From Armillaria gallica (lineage: Eukaryota; Basidiomycota; Agaricomycetes; Agaricales; Physalacriaceae): a DNA stretch of 64,000 nucleotides. Made by a program: the position numbers and the translations under genes. The stretch covers positions 5,332,001 to 5,396,000 of the forward strand of contig JBANDB010000006.1 in NCBI GenBank assembly GCA_037576215.1, written 5' to 3'. The notes beneath the pieces were generated by a model. The model was not told the origin of the DNA and did no database searches. It worked only from the letters and a program-made list of their open reading frames with translations. This document shows, in pieces, positions 22,004-34,104 of this stretch. Numbering within the stretch: position 1 is the first letter of the stretch; every line of letters begins with the position of its first letter.

Positions 22004-22680
22004 TGCGCATGTAGATGGACACTGGGGCGATAGGGCAATACGAAGATTTGCATGGTATTTATACCAGAAATTCAGAGGCTTAAGAAACATAAAGAAATAG
22101 CTTAGACGACGTGCAGAATGGTAAGAATAATAGAATCTACTCGGGATTGGGTAAGAGCGGATATCGAGGTCAGGAGCCCTTGGTTCCAGTGAATGTACCG
22201 CCTAGAGCTGTTAGGCGAGATAACAATCCCGATTCCCGATTTCCCGGAAAGTGCGGCTAACATATTTGGAATGCGTCGAAGGCGTAGTGTGCCATCAAGA
22301 CAAGTGCTTACCCCTTCTGGTTCCGCTGTACAGTAAGAAGGAATCAGAATTGCCAAACCAACAATGAACAACCTACACACCGACCGGCAAAACTTCGCAA
22401 CAAATCCTTAGAAGTTGAGTTTCATAAAAATAGCGTCCCGCCCTTCAGTATCAGAATCCCTGACAGTGAGAATCCCAGCTCGTTTCGACAGTTTCGTAGA
22501 TTTTAGGCGCGGAAATGGAGTACTACGGTCAGCTCACATCGTTAGAGGAAATCCAGTCGTATGCCCAGAGTTATACCACTACGGACAAGTGCAGTATCCA
22601 AAATTGCACCAGATTGCCCCCGCCGCATCACGGTATCCTGCTTGTAAGTATATAGGACCCGGCGATCGTGTTTAGTGCGT
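22004..22680. other. Intergenic, no supported gene
   Basis: A minus-strand frame near 22102-22380 begins with a hydrophobic stretch but has no ATG (GTG only). I see nothing else that can be supported. Confidence 0.4.
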
Positions 22681-23025
22681 CCTTCGATGTGCTGCACGCC
22701 GGCCTTGGTCTGTCACATCCATCTGGAGTCTGTGGGCGTTTAAACAGCGGATATCCTGGAGGAAGACGATCACTGACGGGAGAATGGATCCTGGGACTCC
22801 GGTGACAGATGCAGCGGGTTTCTCCAGCACGTTAAGCCTTCGGCCAGTAATGTATACCTTGGCTCCGTTCGCAGCGAAAGTCTTAGCAATGCTAAATCCT
22901 CTGTCAAAGAGTCAACAGTGAGTGGTAATCGAGGACCATAAGGCTTACATCCCCGTTCTTCCGCCTGTAACGAGAGCCACTCGACCAGAAAGAGACATCA
23001 TCGCGGCCACATTGAGATCTGCCAT
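22681..23025 (-). pseudogene. SDR3, 5' fragment only
   Basis: The minus-strand ATG at 23025 opens MADLNVAAMMSLSGRVALVT, followed by a modified glycine motif (TGGRTGIG), intron 1, exon 2 and the first few codons of exon 3. Homology stops at about 22681 after HIEG. The exon-3 start has also lost the EEES codons seen in the other copies. The catalytic exons are absent, so the gene is dead. Confidence 0.85.
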
Positions 23026-23249
23026 GGTCTGGGAATACTTCTGTCTGGTCTGTGCGCACAACCTCTTTTATTGCAGCATTCTTCGGTGTTATTCAGCAGA
23101 ACTGTATCCTCCGTAAGGACGGTAAGCAGTTGTTCTGGCAATGAACGTTGCCCGCATTCCGCCAGTAGTCAGCAATTGTGACGAAAATATCGGGCTCGGA
23201 TAGCAACGTTACCTGGCGGCGCTTGTACGTTTATCAATATTGTGTGTCC

Positions 23250-23575
23250 GAAGCAGTGTTGTACGGTCACCCGACCTTGAGCCGAGGTCAAGGTCCGGGG
23301 TCACGGAACTTTGGGGCGACCGTCGCCGGTCGCGCAGATGACCTTGACCTTGACTCCGTGGCTGTGAGGCCACAACGTGACGTGGTCATAGACTTATTTG
23401 TCGGGTCATCGACATGACCTGCTTTGTTACCATCATCGGTCGAATCCGGTCCCTGTATAGGCAAGGTCGCGGTGGCGTGGGGAAAGTCATGGTCATTTTA
23501 TGACAGCGACGGCCAGGGTTCTGTGACCGTCGTGACTTCGGTGACGGTCGCGCGACCCGATCAACGAGACCAAGT
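23250..23575. repeat. GGTC/GACC-rich patch with small palindromes
   Basis: The motifs TGACC, GGTCA, GACCGTC and CAAGGTC recur many times within about 320 bp. Examples are GACCTTGA near GTCAAGGTC at 23274-23292 and GACCGTC/GACGGTC at about 23528-23550. The patch has no reading frame of note and lies between the SDR3 fragment and the SDR4 unit. Confidence 0.6.
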
Positions 23576-23956
23576 CGCCTGACATGTTACTGCACCATCA
23601 CAACCGGTTTGCGACCTCCCACCTAACCCATTCGAGTCTCGAATTTGCCAAGGGGAAGATCCTCTTTGATCTCGATCGCCAATTAATGGCTTGGAATGCT
23701 CAGAGAGATGTACATGAACTTGAAACTGCTCTGGAGGTCCACCCATTACGTGCACGGTAGCTGGCGCGGTCCTGGAATGAAGTCAGCGGAGAAAAACGAG
23801 TCCATAGAAGGATGTGCCATGTGAAGACGTGCGCTGTACCTTTCCGCTATTCCTCGGATAACGGCCGTATATCAAACTCAAGCAATTCGCAACTGAAACA
23901 TCATCGTTGATCGTTCTTCCATTAGAAACGAGTGGCTGGATATAGGTTAGGTATCA

Positions 23957-25065
23957 TCAGGGATTCACCAGCGTAATTCCACCGTCAACGTTCAAGATTG
24001 CTCCGTTCGTATAATCCGACACCGCCAAGTACACCGCCCCCATCCCCATCTCCGCATCACTAACAAGTCAGATTAGTATCATCTCTACCCCAGCACATCG
24101 AAGGCACTCACGTTCCATGTCTCCTTGCCGGTATCGGTGCCACCAATCCCGGCACTGGTTTAGTCTTTAGCGCCTCCAAGAACTCAGGACTCGTCAACTG
24201 CGACGCAAACACCCCAGGCTCCAACGCGTTCACACGAATCGGGATATCCCTCCCAGCAAAACTCGTCCCCAAAACAAGGGTGAGCTTTTCCAAAGCGGAT
24301 TTCGTCGGGCCGTATGCGAGCTAAATAGAGTGAGTGCAAGCTCAAAAGGATCCGGGGGGGAGAGGGTACGTACAGATAGGAAGGGCCCCGATGAGTTCAA
24401 CTTTGCTGCTCCGCTGCTGATGTTGATGACGCTTGAAGTGCCTTGGGGGCGGGAATGAGCTCCTTTGATGAGGAGGGACTGGAAGGCGCGGATGACGAAG
24501 AATGGGGCGATGCTGTTGAGCGCGAAGATATCGGCCCAGTTCTGTACCATCTCAGGTTCAAATGGATCTGCCGCAGCGTATTTCTTCGCGATAAAGTCTG
24601 GGTCGCGTAGGGATCCGGCGAATCCGGCACTACAAACAGGTTAGTGTATAGAGGACCAGTAGCATCATAGACCAACTTGTTGACGAGTATGTCGAGCTTG
24701 CCGTCGATTCCTTCGATGTGTTGTGCACCGGCCTTTAGGCTTTCTTCTTCTGTCACGTCCATCTGAAGTCTGTGCGCACGTTAGTAGTGAATATCTTGGA
24801 GGAAGTTGATTACTAACGGGACAATGGATCCCGAGACGCTTGTGACAGACGCGGCGGCTTCCTCCAACACGTCTAACCTTCGGCCAGTAATGTATACTTT
24901 CGCTCCATTTGCAGCGAAGGCTTTCGCGATGGTAAACCCTCTGTCAAAGAATCAATCACGAGTCATAATCGAGAATCCCGAAGCTTACATCCCTGTTCCT
25001 CCGCCAGTAACAAGACCTACTCGTCCAGACAACGACATTATCGTAGCAATATTGAGATCTGCCAT
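23957..25065 (-). CDS. Short-chain dehydrogenase/reductase (SDR4), intact
   Basis: The same six-exon plan as SDR2 joins in frame to about 286 residues, from MADLNIATIMSLSGRV (ATG at 25065) to DGGITLVNP and TGA at 23957. TGGGTGIG, VNNAG, INISS and the catalytic Y-G-P-T-K are all present. Against SDR2 it has a longer loop before intron 4 (SSGPFLS). It is a probable NADP(H)-dependent oxidoreductase; the substrate is unknown. It is the minus-strand member of unit A and is transcribed away from SDR5. The two start codons are about 2.57 kb apart across the M/N/O spacer, and both flanks are shared with SDR9. Confidence 0.9.
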
Positions 25066-25689
25066 AGTCGGGGAATACTACTGAACAGTCTCTGCACACG
25101 GTCTCTTTTATTGCAGCGTGTTTTTAGTATTATTCAGCGAGACTGTATCCCGGTGAGGGCGGTAAATAGTTGCCTAGGCATTGGCATGACCGTCAATGAT
25201 GAATCATGACCTAGAATTCTCTCGCTGCCCCCAGAATTGTCAGCAATCGTGACAAAGTTCTCAGGGTCAACGCTCCCTATCGGCTTTTGAACGCCTATGC
25301 GTCAGAAGAGGAACTTTTATAGTGATTGTTCATGCTCTTCCACGCAGCTCTCCTGCGAGGTGAGCCGATTAACGGATGCTGCAAATTTGAATGAACGAAC
25401 AGAAGAGCGACCTACGGACCAAGCTTTGGCAGTCAGGATGAGTGTGTATACGGGATATTGGATCAGTTACCTTCCAATGACTAGCCGGAGGCGTTAAAAA
25501 TGGTGAATCCCAGTACGGAGCCTATGGCGGCGTGGACAGCTCAGACCTAAAACGCGCATGAGTATAAACACAATTTCAAAAAGTTAGGTGATAACTCACC
25601 CGGTGAGATTACATCCATTCAGCAGCTTCAACATCACACAGCCTGAAATCTATCCGACCCATCCATATTTGGTCTCTTTAAGGATTAGT

Positions 25690-26380
25690 GGCCATTGTAG
25701 ATTTTGAGCCAATATGGCCATGGCGACTTTGAATTAAGAGTCAGCCGCGTTGTAATTCTCGTCCAAGTTTACGTACCTTCTGCTTCATTCCCAAAGATTC
25801 GCAGTGTTAGGAGCCACGATTACAACAACTCAGTCTATGGGCACTTGACGTTACAAGCATGTCATACGGGAAGCCGGTCACCAATCTACGCGCATGCTGG
25901 AGTTTCCGAAGACGAGGCCTGGCGAAGAGTGTTGTAGCATTGAATGCAAGAGTAGTAATTTGATGGCACATATTGGTTTTATTTGTGAGTGGCTGGTGCT
26001 CGAAGCAAGAGAATGAAGATCGGTCATGGTGGTAAGAGTAAGAAAGCAATTGTTGATCCGATGTTGAACGTTGATCTCCGACCACCATCTCTCTATCGCT
26101 ATGTATTACCTCCATCCCGATGTCTTGCCTGTCTCCCATTGATATCGTTCGAGTCGCTATACAAGACATCGACCCATTAATGGCCTTCGAGCCGCTATAC
26201 AAGATATCAAATATTCAAAAGGACTTTCACTAGGATCACTCTCGTTACGAAAAATCACAAGGTGCGTGTGCTGGATACTGATACCCAGCTTCAACTAACA
26301 GATTTGCGTTTCTCCTCAAAGGAATCTTCGGTCTCATCCAGCGTAGCAGGTCCGGGAGATCTCAGCAGTAATTTCATGTG
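25690..26380. repeat. Spacer module M (copy 2, unit A)
   Basis: The segment aligns with 36.69-37.33 kb and 55.56-56.20 kb over its length, and with parts of 20.5 and 48.1-48.5 kb. The most conserved part reads, on the plus strand, LDxDTxLQLTDLRFSSKESSVSSSVA, with similar wording in copies 3 and 5. This hints at a small exon kept by selection or by recent copying. No start codon or family is evident. Confidence 0.7.
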
Positions 26381-27500
26381 ATGAAGTTAACAGGAGCAGA
26401 ACGGCACGTAACACGTCGGCACCAGCGCCCAGACCGGACTCAGCGGTGCAGAGTTCATGTCCGTCTAGGTGACTAGCAAAATGAGCTAGAAAGCGAGGGT
26501 AGTCATCTTTCAAGCTTAGGCCTTAGGCTTCAAGCCCAGTCAAAACTCGCGCTGTCCATCGTATTCCTGGTCTGGAGGCAAGACTAGCGATCCCTACATC
26601 AAAGGCGAACCTTTTCGTTCCCTACAAGCTGCTGATTTTTAAGTGGGTCAGAGGCTATCGCTACCATGTTGAGCTGAAGCACTGAAAACAACAAACACAA
26701 GGTATGCGACATGCATATAAGCAGCCAGACTTCCCTCCTCATTCGTCTTCCTGGTTTTCAGCGACGATGATGCGGAATTAATGGTACAGAAGTCGAAGAC
26801 AAACCCCGAGAGAAAACGCCTAGTTCATCTCACTCTCCCGTTCTTGTAGCCCGAACGCGGGAAATTTGCCTAGCTCCTCGTCTTCCCCTTCAATTATGGA
26901 AGTCGAATGTTGCTCCTTCTATCCTATGGCCAATTTGGATCGACAGCATGATGATATCTAGGCTGCCCACGAGTCTCAGGACTCCCAGGATTCCCCGATA
27001 CCAAGTAATCGAGCCGTTTACTTGTGCTTCAGGGTCGTTGATGACTCATTCTTCACATCTTCGCCGTCGGAGGTACTTGGTGAGACGCGTGTCCAGCTCC
27101 GAGCGGCACAGGACTACAGAGAAACGTAAGTATTTATGGCATGTGCGAGTCAATGAGGAGCCTGGAATGTTGGCTCGATCAATAGGAATCAAAAGTGAAG
27201 ATGAGTTGCGATAGATTCGATACTTCCATTCCACAGCTAAACCGTTTTGCTTGCAGTAAACATTTGTTTCAAGGTCGCTGCCCATATGGTACCTGTGTCT
27301 GTACTCTTTCGTCGTACTCGTATATGCTTCTCACGAAGACCTTCCTTCAACGGCATACGTGGAATAGCATGAATAATCACGAAGAAAATTCCTTTCTTGG
27401 TACGACGCGTGTCCGTGAGCCAATAAATAGGAATGCTGTCCCGAGAACAAGACCTTTCGTCACAATCCTGATAGGGATGTGGGCAGTCTTTTGCACGTAA
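26380..27500. repeat. Spacer modules N and O (unit A)
   Basis: N (about 26380-26830) recurs at 37.34-37.83, 48.48-48.99 and 56.20-56.59 kb. It includes a GCATATAA-like TATA box at 26715-26721 followed by a conserved pyrimidine-rich leader. O (about 26940-27500) recurs at 56.69-57.17 kb. On its minus strand O reads VLGTAFLFIGSRTRVVPR, which looks membrane-like. Frames are broken, so no gene is called. Confidence 0.65.
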
Positions 27501-27632
27501 AACTTCCATTTACCGTACGCACCGGGATACAGTCTCGCTGAATAAGATTTGGGATTTACGTCATTTACGCAGTAACCGCTGGCAATGGAATAAAAAGGAC
27601 TGTGTCTGTAGGCTACCCAGCAATCCTTAATC

Positions 27633-28750
27633 ATGGCAGATCTTAATATGGCTACAGTGATGTCGCTTTCTGGACGAGTCGGCCTCGTTACAGGTGGAGG
27701 AACGGGAATGTATGTTCCTTGATTCTCGATCGCGACTCGTTGTTGACTCTCTGACAGAGGATATATGATTTCAAAAGCCTTTGCTGCCAACGGAGCCAAG
27801 GTATATATCACTGGGCGAAGGCTGGATGTCCTAGAACAAGCTGCGGCGTCGGTCACAGGTGTCCCAGGATCCATTGTCCCGTAAGCAGCTGTTCTCCCCC
27901 AATGGTTTTCGCCCTTCAGCTGATGTGCCTACAGGATCCAGATGGACGTCACAGACGAAGAAAGCGTCAAGGCCGGCGTCAAACATATTGAAGGAATCGA
28001 TGGCAAGCTCGATATCCTTGTCAACAAGTTTGTCCACGGTTCTCCCTCAAACGTACGCTAATGTCTTCGCCGTAGTGCCGGAATTGCCGGTCCCCTTCGT
28101 GACCCAGACTTCATCGCGAAGAAGTTCGCGGCGACAGATCCTTTCGAACCCGAGACGGTACAAACCTGGACGGACCTCTTTGCACTCAACACCATCGCGC
28201 CGTTCTTCGTCGTACGCGCCTTCCAATCCCTTCTTATCAAAGGAGCGCGTTCCCGTCCTCAAGGCACGTCAAGCATCATCAACGTCAGTAGCGTCGGGGC
28301 ACAGATGAACACACCGACCCCTTTGACCTCTGCATGTGTTATTCCATCCCTTTTAGCTCGTCGAGGCTGACCTGATCATGACACAGGTCGCATACCTCAT
28401 GACGAAATCCGCTTTGGACAAGCTCACGCTTGTTCTGGGGACGAGTTTTGCGCAGAGGGGCATCCCGATCCGGGTGAACGTCCTGGCTCCCGGCGTGTTT
28501 GCGTCACAATTGATTAGTCCTGAGGTGTTGGAAGCGATCAAGACGAAGCCATTACCGGGGATGGTCGCACCGATACCTGCGAAGAGGCAAGGAACGTGAG
28601 TGTGTTCAGTCGTTTGGATGAGATTGTATATTGATTTGGGTTCCTAGTGAGGCGGAGATGGGGATGACGGCGGTTTATTTGGCAGCGTCTGATTATACGA
28701 ATGGAGCGGTGTTGACTGTTGATGGTGCCGTATCGTTGGTCAATCCTTGA
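27633..28750 (+). CDS. Short-chain dehydrogenase/reductase (SDR5), intact
   Basis: Exons 27633-27709, 27758-27880, 27935-28027, 28076-28337, 28387-28595 and 28648-28750 join in frame to 288 residues. TGGGTGIG spans intron 1, VNNAG spans intron 3, NVSSVG follows, and the catalytic tyrosine lies in VAYLMTKSALDK after intron 4. The protein ends DGAVSLVNP. ITGRR after the second strand suggests NADPH. The 5' region is a repeat-derived spacer shared with SDR4, transcribed in the opposite direction. It differs from the minus-strand copies in a consistent way (AQRGIPIRVNVLAPGV, EAIKTKPLPGMV), so plus- and minus-strand members form two subgroups. The substrate is unknown; a role in the terpenoid cluster is inference. 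Confidence 0.92.
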
Positions 28751-28945
28751 CTCTTTGATCATCTGCGTAGAAATATCATGGAATTCAAGACGCCTGTCGT
28801 GGTGCACAGGCTATTTTGCAGACTGAAGCAGCCGGCCCATCTATTTTCCCGAAGAGCGATTCGAGTGAACGCGATACCTCCTGCAGGCTGCGCCGTTTTT
28901 GACAGAAAGTCTTGGGTGTCGCCCGAGTTCAGAGTTTAAGATGTC

Positions 28946-29185
28946 TTACGGCCCTACGTGTACTCTTGTTCCACACAATTCGACGCCAACGACGGCGGAT
29001 GTCCAACTATTATTGGTAGAGGGAGGGAGGTAACGGATCGACGCCTTAAACAGGAGTGAGGCTACAGAAGAATCGTACGTTCCTGAGTTGGTACTTGAAC
29101 CGCGTATGACGGTGTTCCCATATATTGTAGAGTGCCTACCACTGGGTGGTGAAAGTGCATGAAGACCAAACAGTCCACATCGCAA
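28946..29185 (-). pseudogene. Conserved minus-strand frame downstream of SDR5
   Basis: The frame contains HSTIYGNTVIRGSSTNSGTY and then SIRYLPPST..WTSAVVGVE. The partner at 39154-39600, at the same place downstream of SDR8, reads QSTIYEITIVRDSSVSSGTY and LIRYLPSST..WSSAVVDVE. Most differences are conservative, which points to an ancestral coding gene. No family is recognised, and this copy has no clear start. Confidence 0.45.
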
Positions 29186-29429
29186 TGCGGCTGTACAGGA
29201 AGTAGCGTCAGTTTAGATCCAATTCATGAGTTATGTGCGATTCGGTTGGCTGATCACTTCAAATAATAGAGAACTATAAGGACTATTCTTACGACAGCTG
29301 TATGATCGAGTTCACACTGGTCAGGCGATGCGGATGAGAATACAGGCACAGACGTATCGGCGGGATTTTCGTTCATCAAATCATGGTCCATCTCGCGGTG
29401 AGACGTACGCTACAATAAAGAGGGTAATA

Positions 29430-29865
29430 ACAGTTGTATTGGCTCCGTTTGCAGCCAAGGCAGTAAGGATAGTGAGGGAAAGAATCTCGGCACTGATACT
29501 TAGGCTAGTGGCGAAAAGTTCGCGGCAACAGATTCTTTCGAACCTGAGATGATACAAACCTAGACAGACATCCTTGCACTCAACGCCATCGCCACGTTCT
29601 TTGTTGTAGATGTAGGTTGCGTAGTACAATGTGACAAAATCTGCTATACGCTTGTTCTAAAAACGAGTTTTACTGGGAAGGATATCCACATTTGGGCACA
29701 AGTCCTGTTTGCGTCGCAGCTGATTAGTCCTGGTGTGTTGGAGATGATCAAGACGAAGCCATAACCGGGGTTGGTTGCCCCAATACCTGCGCAGAGGCAA
29801 GGGACATGAGTGTCTGGGATGGGATTGAGGAATGACGGCGGTCTGTATCGCTGGTCAACCCTTGA
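29430..29865 (+). pseudogene. SDR6, rearranged pseudogene
   Basis: About 29430-29485 matches the minus-strand version of exon 2 (GCTCCGTTTGCAGCCAAGG), while 29505-29865 matches exons 4-6 of the plus-strand version. The piece therefore joins two inverted SDR parts. Stops fall inside the plus part (TAG within the WTD block, TAA at the KP.PG position), and the catalytic-tyrosine exon is largely gone. The end TGA (29863-29865) and the following sequence match the end of SDR10 at 58823. Confidence 0.75.
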
Positions 29866-30143
29866 ATGTTTGCTAATTCAGACACAATACATCTATAACC
29901 TGAGGCATGAATCACAGACCGAGCCAAAATATATTGCGCTTGTGCCATAGATACTTCATGGGACCGTGCAGAGTCCTGGCCAGACCAAAGCTAGTTTACA
30001 GATATTACCGTCGCATCCTTTGAAACGAGTTATGCTCCTCCGCGATGTCTTAATCCCTAAATGGGCTCGGATTGTCAAGGAAACGTAGTAGTACACTAAA
30101 TCATTTTCTCGGTCTTAGCAACCTCTGAAGTCACCATCGTTCA

Positions 30144-32422
30144 TCACGGTAAAACTCTCACCCTTAAGGGAAGCTGAGAGCCTAGATGCGCTTTCCCCTT
30201 CACAATAGGTACAACAACTGGTGAGCCGGGGAACCGGAGAATCTCGGGGCATTCGTCTGGCAAACTGAATTCGAAGTGTAAAATCAGGTTGGCTAGGATT
30301 GTTTGCATTTCCATGATCCTGCATTGCATCGACCAGTCACTGAAAAAGGCAAAACTCAGAAGATGAGGGAGGTACATACGCAAATCGCCACCTATGATAG
30401 AGTTGGATAGGGATCAGCAAAGGAATGAAGTGAATCACCACAATTAATTACCCGATACATGAACGAGGTCCGGCACCTGAGGGACACATAAGTGAAAGGG
30501 AAAGGGCGCTCAGATGTAGCTCACTAAACGACATGCTAGCATTCCGCCAAATAAGTCTAGAGAGCATGCCCAAAGCCCAAGATCTTACTCACAGATTAGC
30601 ATACACACCCAGAGATACCGGCAGAGTCTTGTCCAAAAATCGAGCCGGGTTCCACTCTTCCGCGTCGTCTCCCCAGAGACATGGAAGACTAGAAAGATCT
30701 CGCGTCAAATTTACATTGAAGTGACACAGGAAGAGCGCACCGGTTGTATAGGTAAGCAGAACAAAGCAGTGTTTGCCCCTTTGGTATAGTAAGCGTCTTC
30801 CCTCCAGAGAGAGGTAGAATGTCATCGTGAGGAGCCGTACGCATCAAGGAATGTACGACTGGATGCAGACGAAGAGATTCCTGTCACTAGAGGTGAGCGT
30901 GAACATGCAATGTTGCGAGCTGTACTTACTTTGATAACCGCGTTAAAAAAGGGCATAGAATCATATTCGTTTGATTGATTGAGCTCTGCACGGATTATAG
31001 ACTGATGCTCTGAATGCACAGCAAGTTCGTAAAGCAACCATGTTAGACTAGTGCCCGACGTCTCGTGCCCAGCAATAATGAGGGTCCTGGGACAAGAGGA
31101 AGGATCGCATCATAGAGAACAAGTCCTTAAATGAAGAGATGTCACCAACATTAACTGTGCCTCAATTTCATCATCTTGCATTTTGCCTGCTGAACGTGCT
31201 CTCGCTAGAGGTGAAATCATGTTCATAGGTGTATTAGATGAAAAGAGCGAACTGACCAAGGATATTAAGGAGATCTCCATTTCCTTCTGGTGTCTGCACC
31301 TCGTTATGGCTGGCCATGATTTCTCGAGCAGTTTTCTTAGCCATATTTCCTACACTGATGAGCTGACGAATCTCTCGGGTCGGGAACAGCCGTAGAAGCC
31401 CTAGTACCGAATCTGGAAGTATTCGTATCAAGGATACGAGAATAAGCTCTAGTGCCGATGGACTAGCTTGCGAAGCCGTGCTGAAATCGAATGTCAGATA
31501 CGATGAGAATTGTTTGGAAAGCGAAAGACGCTTCTTACAAAAGATGTTTCATCGCTTGCCCTAATTCCGTTTTCTGGCCATCGAGCGTACTAAAATCGTA
31601 CCGGAAGGAGGCTTGTGGAGGTTAGGTTAGCTAGGGGAAAAAGTTACGGGTCTACTTGCCTAGACCGATAATATCTAAGGTAACCTTACCAGTCCAATCA
31701 CGAATATTGACGGTGTCATCAGTACCAGTGAAGGATTCTTTGATACCATTCACAAGCTGCAATCATTATAGGCTCCCTCAGAACGTCTGTTTGATGCACA
31801 GATGAACTTACCTTGTCGCTGCACTGCTGAAATATAACCTGCGAAATCCGAAGCTGTGCAGGGGAGAATGCTGGATTCAGAATCTTGCGTTGACGGTGGT
31901 GAGTTTCACCTAAAGACGCTAAGTACAGTTTTTTGCGCAATCCAGGCTGAGGTAGAACTCACTATCAACAATGCCAAGACCCCTACCAGTGAAGAGACCG
32001 AGTATGAAGACGGCATCCTTCGATTTAGGGTAAGAATGTGAGGGGTGGAAAACATGTTCGAGAGCCTTGGGATCGCAAACTACCAGGACGTCTTGCTGCA
32101 AATCTTCAATTCTATCGAGACCAGGACAGAGGCACAAAGCTTGCTTACACCAAAACATCCCCCGATACGAAAGAGGGTGCCATATTCCCTGCGCCATTTC
32201 GTTTCGACATCACCTGCATTATCCTGATTGCGGAGGACGCGCTCGTGGCCTGGTGGATGGTGTGTGAGTTCATCTCTGAACTAGATACATGCATATTGGC
32301 TAACCTAGCCAGAAAGAGAGCGATGGCGGTCCCTTGATGTGCTTGACTGACGGCCGCTTGAACCACCGATGAAGCAGCAAGGCTACTGCGAGTGATGCGA
32401 CCACAATGAAGAATGTTGCCAT
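30144..32422 (-). CDS. Cytochrome P450 (P450-A), apparently complete
   Basis: From ATG at 32422, an N-terminal membrane anchor (FFIVVASLAVALLLHRW) and the hinge KGPPSLSFW lead through about a dozen small exons that can be joined in frame to TGA at 30144. The I-helix reads AGHETSGTSLTW, the ExxR motif is ESLRLHP, EWNPARFL fits the PERF region, and the heme loop is GAGPRSCIG with its cysteine, followed by WRFA. The aromatic residue usually found ten places before the loop's end reads as serine under my splice model. One intron (31612-31659) has a GC donor. Microsomal P450s hydroxylate lipophilic substrates with electrons from CPR. Its position 2.3 kb upstream of a terpene cyclase suggests terpenoid tailoring (inference). 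Exon borders are by eye. Confidence 0.82.
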
Positions 32423-33884
32423 GTGAAGAAAGAACTGGGGCTCTTCAACTCAGGGTCAAGATACGTTCCGCTGGCTTTTAAAATGCTCCTACAGTGCGAC
32501 GATTCAATGAAGGTCGGCAAGTAATGAATCCTTGAGCTAAGCCGAGTTGACATGATAAGAAAAGTCGGACCCTCTCAAATGGACTAAGACGTTAGTGCAG
32601 CTCCACTAGCAGTACTTTGATAACAGTGGTAGAGACTAGAGGGTGTTCGGCCGAAGTTTGCTTTAATTCTGTTGGAAGACGGGTCAGAGATTCTTCAATA
32701 TATGCCGTATCTGGCTACGACCTTGAGAGTGCATTGACCATCCCCAGATCTGTATTGAACATGGACGTCAGTAACGAGTCTGATGAAATGAATGCGTGAA
32801 TTGACCTGTCAACTTGATTATAGCATGAATTCATCAATTACGGCTTAATGCGTGCCTGTCTCTATAAGCGATAGGCAGTAGACAACTACAATATTGTCTT
32901 CATGTGGCTAGTGGATGTGGCGGCGACGATGCGGGTGCCTGAGCGAGAAACAACAACCTGAACCGCAAGGAAGGAAGCGCGCACTATGAAGCAGCGGTGG
33001 GGAACCCCGTACGCTAACCAATTCCAACGTGTCCAACGAGGGCGGTTTAGGTCTTATGTCGCCTTATAAATCCCGCATCATTTGCAGGGAGCAAAAATTT
33101 GCTACTAGTACTTTTGGGTCCCGTTCCTGCATTCCTCCGAACGCAACAATACCGGATTCGACGTGTTGTCGTAAAACGGGGGATCAGTTCGTTCCCAGTA
33201 TATACACGCGCGGTGTCGAGCCAATAAGATTGCGCTTGGCTGAGCTCTGCAAAACACATGAGGATGTACACTACAGTACCTACTTTCATACTAAATGACT
33301 ATTTACTAGAATCTTCTACACTTTTCCTATATCTTCTTCCTTAATAAGCAAGATCGGCATGATGCCGGATTGCCATATTCCAACACGTGTTGCTCGTTCT
33401 TGTATGGTCGACAACATAGAGTTTAGAAAAGCAGCGTATAGTCCCAATAAGGATTAGGCGGAACGCCGGGGTTCTTATTAGGACCGCATAACGGTGTTCT
33501 AAACTCTGCCGGTGCCACGAAACGTGCACTGACACTGGGTACATCGGCCCGCTGCACCGAGGAGCTGGTTATTTTCCTGTCTTTCACCTGTCTGTTTGTT
33601 AAGTCTGCATTGCAGCGTGGACCTTTTCGTCATGTATTTCGCACCACCTGGTAGGCACTCCATAATATATAAGTAACTTACCATCTACGCACGTCAAGGA
33701 CCAGTTCAACGTACAAAGTGAACGATCCTTTGTGTCGCTCATGTAAAAGCTGTAGTAGATCCGTTAATACTTTGTCCTACTGATGGTTGACTAATAGCCT
33801 TATTAGTTGACCATCCGATTTTCATTGGCGTCGAGTTACATCGAGCAAGTCTGGTGCGCGTATGGTCGCAAAAGATGGTTAACT
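32423..33884. other. Intergenic, no gene recognised
   Basis: No supported gene lies between the P450-A start and the SDR scrap. The region upstream of P450-A contains short plus-strand frames without recognisable motifs. Confidence 0.5.
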
Positions 33885-33924
33885 CGGTCGACACCCAAGA
33901 CTTTCGGAACATCCACGTAGTGTC

Positions 33925-33985
33925 TTGGCATTCACTTGAATCGGAATAGCTTTTCCAGCAAACGAACGCGCTACTGTAATCTGCA
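33925..33985 (-). pseudogene. SDR scrap
   Basis: On the minus strand the piece reads RSFAGKAIPIQVNA, matching TSFAGRDIPIRVNA of SDR exon 5. Nothing homologous is seen on either side beyond a few bases. Confidence 0.5.
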
Positions 33986-34104
33986 ATATAGTCGGGTGCA
34001 CCATGATACTCATCTCGGAAAACCGGGATCCATACAATAACCGTGACTGTTCAAAACGGTTACCGCGCGCAGCCCTATTTTGTGTCGTTGGTTTCAGGAT
34101 AAGC

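Noticed and set aside
22004..22090. Upstream extension of the secreted protein
   Set aside because: It would bury the signal peptide behind 30 residues; the ATG at 22003 gives a normal secretory start.
22102..22380. A second small secreted peptide
   Set aside because: The hydrophobic start depends on a GTG codon and no exon model with ATG was found.
23265..23570. Nuclear-receptor-like response elements (TGACCT words)
   Set aside because: Fungi lack that receptor family; the words are better described as a local repeat.
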